This document shows, piece after piece, positions 35,609 to 44,464 of a stretch of DNA of 64,000 nucleotides; the stretch's first letter is position 1, and each line of letters opens with the position of its first letter. Position numbers and translations under genes: made by a program. Source of the stretch: Stappia indica (GTDB lineage: Bacteria > Pseudomonadota > Alphaproteobacteria > Rhizobiales > Stappiaceae); contig NZ_CP046908.1 of the NCBI RefSeq assembly GCF_009789575.1, positions 4,741,001 through 4,805,000 on the forward strand. The letters run 5' to 3'. The notes below the pieces were generated by a model that saw nothing but the letters and a program-made list of their open reading frames with translations, searched no databases and was not told where the DNA came from.

Positions 35609-36208
35609 TCAAAGGCTCTTCAGCCAGGGCAGGAAGCCGTCGAGGAAGCGCGTCGTCGCCGGCATGAAATGGCTGCCGTGATGATACATCGGATCGAGCG
35701 CGGTGACGATCATCCGCCCCGGTGTCGTGACCTGATCGTCGTAGAGCACGGAGCCGGTCCCGTCCACGTCGATCAGGCTGACGGCGCCCTCCGGCACGTC
35801 GAAATGACCGTGATGGTGCCAGGTGGCATCCTCCAGGGTGATGTGGCCGAACAAGGGATGGTCGGGGGCGACGACTTTCAGCCCGAGGCTGCCGCCTTCC
35901 TTCCACCACCAGAAATTCGTCGGCGTGTCGTGCCAGGAAATGCCGGGCAGCCAGGCGGGCTGGCCGGTGGAGCCCATGGCAACGACGGTGCCGCCACTGG
36001 CGAGATAGTCGGCGAACTGCGACCGGCAGGGGATCAGCTGGGACGGGTCGGTGCGGCAGGAGACGAGGATCAGCTCGTGCGCGGAAAGGTCGGTCCCGGC
36101 GAGGTCGCGGATATAGACGATCTCGTCGAAATGATCGCGGTAGCGCGGCTCATAGAGCGTGCGGTGGTGATAATAGGTGCCGCTGTCGAGGGCGGTGATG
36201 CGCGCCAT
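35609..36208 (-). CDS. Glutamine-amidotransferase-fold (ThuA-like) protein, copy 2
   Basis: Hypothetical protein of 199 residues, no signal peptide. Pattern of alternating strands and helices with DLSAHELILVSCRTDP, FADYLASGGTVVAMGS and HPLFGHI suggests a class I amidotransferase/ThuA-like fold without the catalytic Cys-His-Glu triad being obvious. It starts 2 bases after the stop of the next gene upstream, with which it shares layout, so the two look like tandem paralogues. Rich in His and Trp (YYHHRTLYEPRY, TNFWWWKEGG, WHHHGHFD), which may bind sugar or metal. Belongs to the operon with the peptide-type transporter at 36885-40250. Confidence 0.6.
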   Translation of the reverse strand: MARITALDSGTYYHHRTLYEPRYRDHFDEIVYIRDLAGTDLSAHELILVSCRTDPSQLIPCRSQFADYLASGGTVVAMGSTGQPAWLPGISWHDTPTNFWWWKEGGSLGLKVVAPDHPLFGHITLEDATWHHHGHFDVPEGAVSLIDVDGTGSVLYDDQVTTPGRMIVTALDPMYHHGSHFMPATTRFLDGFLPWLKSL

Positions 36209-36210
36209 GC

Positions 36211-36816
36211 TCAAGCCTCCCGTCCGGCCGCCCAGCGGCACAGCTGCGGCACGATCCGCGCCGTGGTGTCGCTGGAGCCGGCATACATCCAAAGGTCGTT
36301 GCCGGCATGCATGAGGATGCGCCCGCCGGCCGGGCGGCTGTAGACCCAGTCGCACGGCGCCCGCGCCGGCCCGAGCCCATGCAGCGGAATGGCGCCGACG
36401 GGCGGCGGGTTGTGGCCGCGCGCATAGAAGCCGGCAACGCCCCGGCGATAGGTGAGCTCGCGCGCATCGACCCCGGCAAAGACCGGATGATCGGTCAGCC
36501 GGTGCACCTCCAGCGTCGCCAGCGACACTTTCGGCAGCACGACGAAGGGCTCGAACTCCGGCAGCATCGGCCAGGCGACATGGCCGTTGAAGACCAGCGT
36601 GCCGCCGCCGTCGAGAAAGGCGGAGATCTTGCCCGTCAGCGCTCCGAAGAAGCGCTGGTCGAGATGGGCGGGAACGAGCAGCGCCCGATAGGCCGACAGG
36701 TCGGCATGTTCGAGTGCGTAATGGTCGATCTGGTCGAGATCGTCGACGAAGCCGGAAATGTCCGGCAGGTCGCCGCCCGCGCCCTTGATCGGCTTGAGAA
36801 ACAGACACGATGCCAT
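36211..36816 (-). CDS. Glutamine-amidotransferase-fold (ThuA-like) protein, copy 1
   Basis: Hypothetical protein of 201 residues. Core segments ALLVPAHLDQRFFGALTGKISAFLDGGGTLVFNGH, HPVFAGV and GGRILMHAGNDLWMYAG mirror those of the downstream copy (DLSAYRALLVPAH versus DLSAHELILVSCR; HPVFAGV versus HPLFGHI), giving the basis for a paralogous pair. No signal peptide, so it should be cytoplasmic. Start ATG 36816; the gap to the binding-protein gene upstream holds a 9-bp hairpin. Possibly processes the compound brought in by the associated transporter; that is inference. Confidence 0.6.
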   Translation of the reverse strand: MASCLFLKPIKGAGGDLPDISGFVDDLDQIDHYALEHADLSAYRALLVPAHLDQRFFGALTGKISAFLDGGGTLVFNGHVAWPMLPEFEPFVVLPKVSLATLEVHRLTDHPVFAGVDARELTYRRGVAGFYARGHNPPPVGAIPLHGLGPARAPCDWVYSRPAGGRILMHAGNDLWMYAGSSDTTARIVPQLCRWAAGREA

Positions 36817-36834
36817 GGGGAAACTCCGGCGAAG

Positions 36835-36865
36835 GGGACCGGCGCGGGCAACGCCGGCCGGTCCC
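36835..36865 (-). terminator. Intra-operon hairpin after binding-protein gene
   Basis: GGGACCGGC (36835-36843) and GCCGGTCCC (36857-36865) form a 9-bp stem in the 68-base gap downstream of the binding-protein gene. No T-run; it probably stabilises the upstream message or attenuates read-through into the two amidotransferase-fold genes. Confidence 0.5.
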
Positions 36866-36884
36866 GTCTTGCTGGCGGTGCGGC

Positions 36885-38453
36885 TCAGTTCTTCGAGACG
36901 GCCTTGAAGTTGTAGAAGAAGCCCGAGGGGTGGACCTTGTAGCCCTCGACATTGGCCCTGGAGGCAGCGACGAAGACCTTGTGCACCAGCGGGATCTCCG
37001 GCGCGTCCTCCTGCAGGATCTGCTGGGCGCGGACATAGGTGGCGAGCGCCTCCGGCCCGGCGTCGAGGGTGCGGCCCTTGTCGACCAGGGCGTCGAACTC
37101 CGCATTGGCCCAGAACTGGTAGTTCATGCCGGCCTTGGAGTGGAACTGCGACTTCAGGTGCAGGTCGGGGTGGCCAGTCATTTCCGGCGTCCAGAACACG
37201 ACCGAGATGTCGTAGTCGCCCTGGCGGACCAGCTCCAGCATGCCTTCCCAGGTGAACATCTGCACTTTCGTCTCGATGCCCTGCTGCTTCAGGAGAATGG
37301 CCAGCGCCTCGGTGATGGTCGCCATCTCGGCGCGGCTGGAATAGCTGAGGATGCGCAGGGTGAGCGGCTCGCCGTCCTTCGTCCAGGTGCCGGAGGACTT
37401 GTCGTAGCCGGCCTCGGTGAGAAGGGCTGCGGCCGCCTCGGGATCGAAGCTGTAGGGCGTCACCTCCTCGCTGGTCCAGGGGAAGGAGGCGGGGAAGAAG
37501 GTCCAGGCCGGGTTGCCGATGCCGTCGAGCGCGCCCGTGACGACGATCTCGCGGTCGATCAGCAGGTTGACGGCGCGGCGCAGGCGCACGTCGGAGAGCA
37601 CGCTCTTCTCGCCCGCATTGATCGCGCCGTAGTAGATGCCGGCGCTTTCCTCGCTGTAGACGGTGAAGCGCTCGTCGGCGGACAGGCGCGAGACGTCCGA
37701 GGGGAGCAGGTTGTCGATGAAGTCGACCTCGCCGGCCTCCAGCGCGATGGCGCGGGCATTGTGGTCGGGGATGTAGCGGTATTCGATGGTCTTGAGCGCG
37801 GGTGCCTCGCCCCAGTAGCCGTCGAACCGCTCGACGATGGTGCGGTCCTGCTTGCGGTAGTCGGCAAGCTTCCACGGGCCGGTACCGACGGGGGTGACGA
37901 ACTTGCCGTCGCCGTCGAAGGAGGCCTTGCCGTAGATCACGGTGATGGCGTCGGTGAGCTGGTTCGGCAGGGCCGAGAAGGGCTCGGAGGTCTCGATCTC
38001 CAGCACCAGGGGCTCGGGCGTCGCGATGCTCTCGATGTTGAGGAGGTCGGCGGCATAGGGCAGCAGGGCGATCACCCGCTCCAGCGAGAATTTCGCGGCC
38101 CTCGCATCGAAGGGCGACCCGTCATGGAAGGTGACGCCCTCGCGCAAGGCAAAGCGCCACACGGTCGGCGACACGCGCTCCCAGGAGGTGGCAAGGCCGG
38201 GGACGAGGTTCATGTCGAAGTCGAGCTTGACCAGCGTGTCGAGGATCTCGCTCTCGTTGAAGAAGCGGCTGCGGCGCGGCGCCATGGCGAGCGGCAGCGC
38301 CTCCCACATGGTGGCGACGACCAGCGTGTCGGCCGGGGTCTCGGCGCGGGCCGGGGAGACGAGCGCGGCGGGCGCTGGCAGTGCCAGCATCGTCGCAGCT
38401 ATGGCGGCAAGCGCGTGCCTGCCGAGCCGGGGGAGGGAGAAGGAGAGGGGCAT
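36885..38453 (-). CDS. ABC transporter family 5 substrate-binding protein
   Basis: Periplasmic receptor of a peptide/nickel-class importer, 522 residues. Signal peptide spans about residues 1-37 (PLSFSLPRLGRHALAAIAATMLALPAPAALVSPARA region, cut by AxA). Family landmarks: MVPGLATSWERVSPTVWRFALREGVTFHDG, GTGPWKLADYRKQD, DVRLRRAVNLLIDREIVV and the C-terminal APEIPLVHKVFVAA. Stop of the permease gene upstream is 3 bases before its start, so it is the third gene of permease-permease-receptor. Ligand unknown. Confidence 0.92.
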   Translation of the reverse strand: MPLSFSLPRLGRHALAAIAATMLALPAPAALVSPARAETPADTLVVATMWEALPLAMAPRRSRFFNESEILDTLVKLDFDMNLVPGLATSWERVSPTVWRFALREGVTFHDGSPFDARAAKFSLERVIALLPYAADLLNIESIATPEPLVLEIETSEPFSALPNQLTDAITVIYGKASFDGDGKFVTPVGTGPWKLADYRKQDRTIVERFDGYWGEAPALKTIEYRYIPDHNARAIALEAGEVDFIDNLLPSDVSRLSADERFTVYSEESAGIYYGAINAGEKSVLSDVRLRRAVNLLIDREIVVTGALDGIGNPAWTFFPASFPWTSEEVTPYSFDPEAAAALLTEAGYDKSSGTWTKDGEPLTLRILSYSSRAEMATITEALAILLKQQGIETKVQMFTWEGMLELVRQGDYDISVVFWTPEMTGHPDLHLKSQFHSKAGMNYQFWANAEFDALVDKGRTLDAGPEALATYVRAQQILQEDAPEIPLVHKVFVAASRANVEGYKVHPSGFFYNFKAVSKN

Positions 38454-38456
38454 GGG

Positions 38457-39311
38457 TCAGCTCCGTGTTGTCAGGTAGTTGGTGCGGCCCGCGCGCAGCC
38501 GGTCGCCCAGGGCATCGCCCAGCAGGTTCACCAGGATGACGAAGGCCATGATCGTGAGGCCCGGCACCAGCACGAGGCGCGGGTGGTCGCGAAGGTGGTT
38601 GCGGGACTCGGCGATCATCCGGCCCCATTCGGGCGCGCCCGGCTCGACGCCGAGGCCGAGAAAGCTGAGGCCGGCGAAGGACAGGATCACCCAGGACATC
38701 GAGTAGCTGCCCATGGCGAGAAGCGGCGTCAGGATGTTGGGCAGGAGATGGCGGCGGATCACCGCAAGACGCGGCACGCCGAGCGCCTCGGCGGCGAGCA
38801 CGTAGGTCTTGCTGCGCTCGACCATGACGGCGTTGCGCACGAGGCGGGCATATTCGGTCCAGTGGACGGCGGCGAGCGCCAGGATGACGGCCGTAAGCCC
38901 GAGGCCGAGCACCCCGGCGATGACGAGCGCGACCGCAAGGGCCGGCAGCACCGAGACGCCTTCGCACAGGCGCATCAACAGCCGGTCGCCGAGCCCGCCG
39001 AAATAGCCGCTGACGGCGCCGACCAGCGTGCCGATGCCGGCGGAGGCGAGCACCACGGCGAGTGCCGAGAGCGTGGTGAGCTGCGCCCCGTAAAGCAGGC
39101 GCGAGAGCATGCAGCGGCCCATCGCGTCGGTGCCGAGCGGATAGGCGAGGCTGGGCGGCGCGAGGCGGCCGAGGATGTTGGCGGCATACGGATCGTGCGG
39201 GGCGAGCAGCGGGCCGAGCAACACCAGGGCGAGGAGCGCGGCGACGGTGAGAGCAAGGCCGCTGCGGCGGCGGGCCAGGCGGGTACGAAGGCGTGGGGTG
39301 GCGGCGACCAT
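38457..39311 (-). CDS. Peptide-type ABC transporter permease, DppC-like
   Basis: Inner-membrane permease, 284 residues, with an N-terminal helix, the AxDxxGRxxxSRLLYG region (LGTDAMGRCMLSRLLYGAQ) and the ATPase-coupling loop YVLAAEALGVPRLAVIRRHLLPN. Its ATG directly follows the TAG of the DppB-like gene. No ATP-binding subunits are encoded in this operon. Confidence 0.92.
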   Translation of the reverse strand: MVAATPRLRTRLARRRSGLALTVAALLALVLLGPLLAPHDPYAANILGRLAPPSLAYPLGTDAMGRCMLSRLLYGAQLTTLSALAVVLASAGIGTLVGAVSGYFGGLGDRLLMRLCEGVSVLPALAVALVIAGVLGLGLTAVILALAAVHWTEYARLVRNAVMVERSKTYVLAAEALGVPRLAVIRRHLLPNILTPLLAMGSYSMSWVILSFAGLSFLGLGVEPGAPEWGRMIAESRNHLRDHPRLVLVPGLTIMAFVILVNLLGDALGDRLRAGRTNYLTTRS

Positions 39312-40250
39312 CTAGACCACCTCCCGCGTGCGCGGATCGTAGAGGGCGATGGCGTAGTCGACGGCGAGGTTGACCAGCACATAGCCGCAGGCGACGACGA
39401 GGAAGCTCGCCTGGATCATCGGATAGTCGCGGGCGAGCAGCGCCTCCACCATCATCCGGCCGATGCCGGGCCAGCCGAACAGCGTCTCGATGATGATCAG
39501 CCCGTCGAAGATGCGGGCGAATTGCAGGCCGGTGAGGGTGAGCACCGCCGGCAGCACGTTGGGCGCGGCATGGGCGAGCAGCGCACGGGTGCCGGACAGG
39601 CCCTTGGCCCGGGCGGTGCGCATATAGGGCTGGGCCAGCTCCTCCAAGAGGCAGCCGCGCACATAGCGGGCAAGGATGCCGCAGACCGAGGTGGCGATGG
39701 CGAGCATCGGCAGCACCACATGCGCCGGCGTGCCGTAGCCGGTGCTGGGCAGCCAGCCGAGCGCGAGGGAGAAGAACAGCGCGAGCAGCAGCGCGTACCA
39801 GAAATTCGGGATCGACATGCCGACGACGGCAAAGGCGGCAAGGCCGCGGTCGAGGAGGCTGCCGGGCCGGGCGGCGCAGATCGCCCCGACCGGCAGGGCG
39901 ATGAGGAGGGCCAGCAGCAGCGCAGCGACCGCAAGCTGCAGCGAGGCGGCAACGCGCAGGGCCAGCTCTGCGGAGACCGGCTCGCCGGTGACCATCGAGC
40001 GGCCGAAATCGCCCGACAGGACATTGCCGAGCCAGACGAGATATTGCTGCGGCAGGGGCGCGTCGAGCCCGTTCTCGGCGGCGAACCTTGCCACCGCCGC
40101 CGCATCGGGCAGGGTGCCGTCCATCTGCGACATCAGCAGCACCTCGGCGAAATCGCCCGGCATCAGCCGCAGCAGGGCGAAGCCGGCGATGGAGATCGCC
40201 AGCAGCAGAAGCGCTGCCGAGAAGAGCCTGAGGACGAGTTGCCGTGCCAT
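39312..40250 (-). CDS. Peptide-type ABC transporter permease, DppB-like
   Basis: Inner-membrane permease, 312 residues from ATG 40250 (an upstream ATG at 40304 would add 18 residues). DppB features: first helix LFSAALLLLAISIAGFALLRLMPGDF, NGLDAPLPQQYLVWLGNVLSGDFGRSM, and the coupling loop YMRTARAKGLSGTRALLAHAAPN. First gene of permease-permease-receptor followed by two amidotransferase-fold genes. The partner ATPases must be borrowed from another locus. Confidence 0.92.
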   Translation of the reverse strand: MARQLVLRLFSAALLLLAISIAGFALLRLMPGDFAEVLLMSQMDGTLPDAAAVARFAAENGLDAPLPQQYLVWLGNVLSGDFGRSMVTGEPVSAELALRVAASLQLAVAALLLALLIALPVGAICAARPGSLLDRGLAAFAVVGMSIPNFWYALLLALFFSLALGWLPSTGYGTPAHVVLPMLAIATSVCGILARYVRGCLLEELAQPYMRTARAKGLSGTRALLAHAAPNVLPAVLTLTGLQFARIFDGLIIIETLFGWPGIGRMMVEALLARDYPMIQASFLVVACGYVLVNLAVDYAIALYDPRTREVV

Positions 40251-40505
40251 AGCCTGCTGGTGTGGTGCGAACCGGGGGGGCGAAAACTGGAGTGTAGAAA
40301 TCATGAATTTTTACAAGCGTCCACGCCGCGGCGGAAAATCCTGACGATTTTGCTCATGAATTCACGGGTGCGCTTACCTCAGGTTTAGGAGGCGCGGAAA
40401 GGTTCGCTTCATGGGCGAGGGGCGGGCGCTCACGCGCCGCCGCCTGTTCCCCCGATCACGAGACTGTGCGCTGGCGCTGCCACGATCTTCCGCTAGGCTT
40501 TGCTG

Positions 40506-41423
40506 ATGAGGTGGAGAGCAGGCGCCATCGTCCGGTCGATGCCTGCCGCGGTGCTGGTGCTCGCCGCGGGGCTGGTGCTCGCCGCGCAGGGTCCGGCCCG
40601 GGCGCAACCGGTGATGGCAGTGGGCGAGCCTGTCGATGTCGCCCTGGTGCTGGCCATCGACGTGTCGCGCTCCATGTCGCGCGAGGAACTGGCGATCCAG
40701 CGCAAGGGATACGCGGAAGCCATCGCCAGCCGCGAGGTCCTGCGGGCGATCGACTATGGCCCGCACGGGCGGATCGGCCTGGCGATCTTCGAATGGGCCG
40801 GCGATTTCCACGCCCAGGAACTGTTGCCCTGGACGATCATCGAGAGCGAGGCGGATGCGCAAGCCGTCGCGGCGCGGCTGCTGGAAGGCGAGAGCTTCGG
40901 CCAGAGCCGCACCTCGATCTCCGGCGCGCTGCTGCGCGGCATGGCGTTGCTCGAGGCAGTGCCCTACCAGGCGGAGCGGCTGGTGATCGACGTCTCGGGC
41001 GACGGGCCGAACAACCAGGGCCCGCCGGTGACCGGGCTGCGCGATGCGGCGGTGGGCCGGGGCATCACCATCAACGGATTGCCGCTGATGACCGTCGACG
41101 GCTTCGCCCGGTATTTCGGCATTCCCGATCTCGACGAGTATTACCGGCGCTGCGTGATCGGCGGGCCGGGCGCCTTCGTCGTGCCGGTGCACGAGTGGAA
41201 CGAGTTTCCCGAGGCGGTGCGCCGCAAGCTGGTGATGGAGATCGGCGGGCTGGCGCCCGGCACCCCGGACGATCCCTGGCACGATCCAAGCCGGCTGAAC
41301 GATCACGGCAGCGCGCTGCCGGTGGTGCCGGCGCAGTTCGCCGCCGAGGAACCCTACGACTGTCTGGTCGGCGAGAAGATGTGGCGCAACCGGCGGGATC
41401 TCTTCTACGATGGGGGCAGGTAG
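40506..41423 (+). CDS. DUF1194 (von Willebrand A-like) exported protein
   Basis: Predicted secreted or periplasmic protein of 305 residues. Signal peptide about 1-31 (AAVLVLAAGLVLAAQGPARAQP). The mature domain opens VDVALVLAIDVSRSMS, a complete D-x-S-x-S metal-ion-dependent adhesion site, and continues with a Rossmann-type vWA fold (LVIDVSGDGPNNQGPPV). Known only as DUF1194 in alphaproteobacteria; function unassigned. ATG 40506 is preferred over the TTG at 40500. Its 3' end is 12 bases from the convergent corrinoid activator gene. Confidence 0.85.
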   Translation: MRWRAGAIVRSMPAAVLVLAAGLVLAAQGPARAQPVMAVGEPVDVALVLAIDVSRSMSREELAIQRKGYAEAIASREVLRAIDYGPHGRIGLAIFEWAGDFHAQELLPWTIIESEADAQAVAARLLEGESFGQSRTSISGALLRGMALLEAVPYQAERLVIDVSGDGPNNQGPPVTGLRDAAVGRGITINGLPLMTVDGFARYFGIPDLDEYYRRCVIGGPGAFVVPVHEWNEFPEAVRRKLVMEIGGLAPGTPDDPWHDPSRLNDHGSALPVVPAQFAAEEPYDCLVGEKMWRNRRDLFYDGGR

Positions 41424-41435
41424 GCGGCGGGTCCG

Positions 41436-43475
41436 CTAGCCGCGCCGTCGCCGCCGGCGGCGCCCACCGTCGCCATCTTCGTCCGAGCCCTCGCTCGCCG
41501 CGCGCGGCTCTGGCAGCGTCACCGCCTCGCGCAGCTTGACGAAGGGATCCACCTTGTTGGGGATCGCCATCGCGTTGACGAAATGCTCCTGGAAGCGCGG
41601 CTCCAGCGCGGTCTCGATCTTCTCGATCTCGCGCACGACACGCTCGACCGTGCGCCGCTCGCCGCGATTGACCAGCGCCATGCGCGCGCCGGTGCCGGCG
41701 GCATTGCCGACGCTCGCGACATGGGCAAGGTCGCAATCGGGGATCAGCCCGAGGATCATCGCGTATTTGGTGTCGATATAGCTGCCGAAGGCACCGGCAA
41801 GGCGAATGCGCTCGATGGGCGGATTGCCGAGCTTGTCGGAAAGCAGCTGGATGCCGGCATAGAGCGCGGCCTTGGCGAGCTGGATGGCGCGGATGTCGGT
41901 CTGGGTGATGGTGAGCTCGATGCCCTCGCTCGCCACCACATAGGCGAAGGTGCGCCCCTTGCGCACCACGCGGGGAGAGCGCTCGGCAAGCGCGCCGTCG
42001 ATCAGCCCGTCCACGGTGATGACGCCGGCAAGATAGAGCTCGGCGACCGCCTCGATGATGCCGGAGCCGCAAATGCCGGTGACGCCGACCTGGTCCTTCT
42101 TTTCCGCAAACTCCGGATCGTCCGACCATTCGTCGAGGCCGATCACCTTGAAGCGCGGCTCGAGCGTGACCGGATCGATGCGGATGCGCTCGATGGCGCC
42201 GGGCGCCGCGCGCTGGCCGCAGGAAATCTCCGCGCCTTCGAAGGCCGGGCCCGTCGGGGAACTTGCCGCCAGCAGCCGGTCGCGATTGCCGAGAATGATC
42301 TCGGCATTGGTGCCGATGTCGACGACCAGCGTCAGGGCTTCGGCCTCGAACGGGCGGGTGGAGAGCGTCGCGGCGGCAGCATCCGCGCCGACATGGCCGG
42401 CGATGCAGGGCAGGATATAGGCGCGCGCGCCGGGATTGAGCTCCAGCCCGAGCTCGGAAGCCGGGACATGCACGGCCCCCGACACGGCAAGGGCGAAGGG
42501 CGCGCCGCCCAGCTCCGTCGGATCGATGCCGAGGAAGAGGTGGTGCATGATCGGGTTGCCGACGAAGACGGCGTCCATGACGTCCGCGCGGGTCGCGCCG
42601 ACATCAGCGACCAGCTTGGCGACCAGCGCGTCGACCGCCGCGCGCACCGCGGAGACGAGATCGGGCAGGCGCGCCGGGTTCATCTGCACGTAGGAGACGC
42701 GCGACATCAGGTCTTCGCCGAAGCGGATCTGCGGGTTCGAGGTGCCGGCCGAGGTGACGGTGCGGCCATTGGCGAGATCGCAGAGATGCGCGGCGATGGT
42801 GGTGGAGCCGATATCGACGGCAAGGCCGTAGACGGTCGTCTTCTCGCCCGGCCACAGGGCGGTAACGCGCGGGGGAAAGCCGCCGTCCTGCCAGATGGCG
42901 GCGGTGACGCGCCAGTGGCCGGCGCGCAGCACCTTCTGAACCTTGGCCAGCAGGGGCGGATCGAGGCTGAGGCCGGACAATCCGGAGGCTTCGGCAACGG
43001 CGGCGAGCAGCCGGTCGCCGTCGCCAAGCGGCTGTTCCATGTCCGGCTCGCCGACCTCGACGGTGACGAGGCGAATGGCGCTGTCGGGCGCGACGGTGAC
43101 GTTCTCGGCGCGCTTTCGCACCACCTGGCGATTGGTCTGCGCCTCCATCGGCACATCGACCACCATGTCGCCGAGGATGGCGGCCTGGCAGGACAGGCGC
43201 CGGCCTTCGGGAAGGCCGCGCAGGGAGACGTAGCGCGCTTCCGCGTCGGTCACCGGGCCGAGATGGTCCGCCGTGCTGACGATCTGCTCCTTGGCGAAGG
43301 CGCCTTCGGAGACGGCGACCTGGCAGCGGCCGCAGATGCCGCGCCCGCCGCACACGGATTCCACATAGACGCCGAGCGCGCGCGCAGCATCGAGCAGCGG
43401 CGTGCCGAGCGGGAACGTGCCCCGCCGGCCGCTCGGCTGGAAAACGATCTTCGCCGTTTCGGGCGTCTCGCTCAT
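41436..43475 (-). CDS. Corrinoid reductive activator, RamA/RACE-like (ferredoxin plus ASKHA ATPase)
   Basis: Predicted protein of 679 residues that restores oxidised Co(II) corrinoid to Co(I) using ATP, keeping the methyltransferase system active. An N-terminal [2Fe-2S] domain has C42-x5-C48-x2-C51 and C96 (VCGGRGICGRCQV); a linker follows, then an ASKHA ATPase domain (DUF4445 type) from about residue 205 with AVDIGSTTIAAHL, LVVDIGTNAEIILG and VTGICGSGIIEAVAELYLAG. The C-terminus adds an acidic run then seven Arg (DEDGDGGRRRRRRRG). Last gene of the reverse one-carbon block, 32 bases after the folate:corrinoid methyltransferase gene. Confidence 0.9.
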   Translation of the reverse strand: MSETPETAKIVFQPSGRRGTFPLGTPLLDAARALGVYVESVCGGRGICGRCQVAVSEGAFAKEQIVSTADHLGPVTDAEARYVSLRGLPEGRRLSCQAAILGDMVVDVPMEAQTNRQVVRKRAENVTVAPDSAIRLVTVEVGEPDMEQPLGDGDRLLAAVAEASGLSGLSLDPPLLAKVQKVLRAGHWRVTAAIWQDGGFPPRVTALWPGEKTTVYGLAVDIGSTTIAAHLCDLANGRTVTSAGTSNPQIRFGEDLMSRVSYVQMNPARLPDLVSAVRAAVDALVAKLVADVGATRADVMDAVFVGNPIMHHLFLGIDPTELGGAPFALAVSGAVHVPASELGLELNPGARAYILPCIAGHVGADAAAATLSTRPFEAEALTLVVDIGTNAEIILGNRDRLLAASSPTGPAFEGAEISCGQRAAPGAIERIRIDPVTLEPRFKVIGLDEWSDDPEFAEKKDQVGVTGICGSGIIEAVAELYLAGVITVDGLIDGALAERSPRVVRKGRTFAYVVASEGIELTITQTDIRAIQLAKAALYAGIQLLSDKLGNPPIERIRLAGAFGSYIDTKYAMILGLIPDCDLAHVASVGNAAGTGARMALVNRGERRTVERVVREIEKIETALEPRFQEHFVNAMAIPNKVDPFVKLREAVTLPEPRAASEGSDEDGDGGRRRRRRRG

Positions 43476-43507
43476 GGCCTCGCCCGTCCTCGTTGTCGCC
43501 CGTTCGT

Positions 43508-44464
43508 TCAAGTGCTGGCCCGCCGTCGTCCCTCGCGTCCGCCGCGCCGTCCGGAGCTGCCGGAGGCAGAGGCGGGAGCGGCCGCCGGGCCGCCTTCCGC
43601 GCCCGGCTTGTAGTCGCGATAGGTCATGATCCAGTCGGAACAGTTGGGGTCGTTGCCGGTCAGGACGTTGGCGGCGCGCACCGCCTCCATCTCCTGCGGG
43701 CGGCAGGGGTTCATGATGGCGCTGGTCATGCCGGCGCCGATCACCATCGGGATGAAGCCGGCATTGATGCCGTGCCGGTGAGGCAGGCCGAAGGAGATGT
43801 TGGAGAGGCCGCAGGTGGTGTTGACCTTCAGCTCCTCGCGCAGCCGGCGGAGCAGGCGGAAGACCTGCTGGCCGGCGCTGCCCATGGCGCCGATCGGCAT
43901 GACCAGCGGATCGACGACGATGTCATGGGCGGGAATGCCGTAATCGGCGGCGCGCTCGACGATCTTCTTGGCCACCGCAAAGCGCACGTCCGGGTCTTCC
44001 GAAATGCCGGTCTCGTCGTTGGAAATGGCAACGACCGGCACGTTGTATTTCTTCACGAGCGGCAGGATCGCCTCGAGCTTTTCCTCCTCGCCGGTGACCG
44101 AATTGACCAGGGGGCGGCCCTTGGCGACCCGAAGGCCGGCCTCGATGGCGGCGGTCACCGAACTGTCGATGGACAGCGGCACGTCGACGAGGCTTTGTAC
44201 GATCTCCAGCGTCCTGACCAGCAGCGGGGGCTCGGTCTCGTTGGGATTGACGGCGGTGACGCCGGCATTGACGTCGAGCATGGTGGCGCCGGCGGCGACC
44301 TGGGCGAGCGCGTCCCTCTCGACGGTCGAGAAGTCGCCGGCGATCATCTCGGCGGCGAGCTTCTTGCGCCCCGTCGGGTTGATCCGCTCGCCGATCACGC
44401 AGAACGGCTGGTCGAAGCCGATGACGATCTCGCGGGTGGCCGAGGCGACGATGGTACGGGTCAT
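43508..44464 (-). CDS. Methyltetrahydrofolate:corrinoid methyltransferase (MtgA/MtvA-like, DHPS fold)
   Basis: Pterin-binding methyltransferase of 318 residues that would move methyl groups between the corrinoid protein and tetrahydrofolate. The dihydropteroate-synthase-like barrel is clear: FCVIGERINPTGRKKL, GATMLDVNAGV, PLSIDSSVTAAIEAG, AISNDETGISEDP, DIVVDPLVMPIG and TTCGLSNISFGLPHR. The catalytic barrel ends near residue 280; a low-complexity Ala/Ser/Gly linker and basic tail (SGRRGGREGRRRAST) follow. Start overlaps the MetF stop (ATGA at 44461-44464), so the two are coupled and the methyl-H4folate made here can be oxidised at once. Confidence 0.9.
   Translation of the reverse strand: MTRTIVASATREIVIGFDQPFCVIGERINPTGRKKLAAEMIAGDFSTVERDALAQVAAGATMLDVNAGVTAVNPNETEPPLLVRTLEIVQSLVDVPLSIDSSVTAAIEAGLRVAKGRPLVNSVTGEEEKLEAILPLVKKYNVPVVAISNDETGISEDPDVRFAVAKKIVERAADYGIPAHDIVVDPLVMPIGAMGSAGQQVFRLLRRLREELKVNTTCGLSNISFGLPHRHGINAGFIPMVIGAGMTSAIMNPCRPQEMEAVRAANVLTGNDPNCSDWIMTYRDYKPGAEGGPAAAPASASGSSGRRGGREGRRRAST

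Noticed and set aside
36810-40388. Forward open frame of about 1192 codons across the peptide-transporter operon
   Set aside because: Antisense to three recognisable transporter genes; translation is His/Gly/Asp/Glu-rich without domains.
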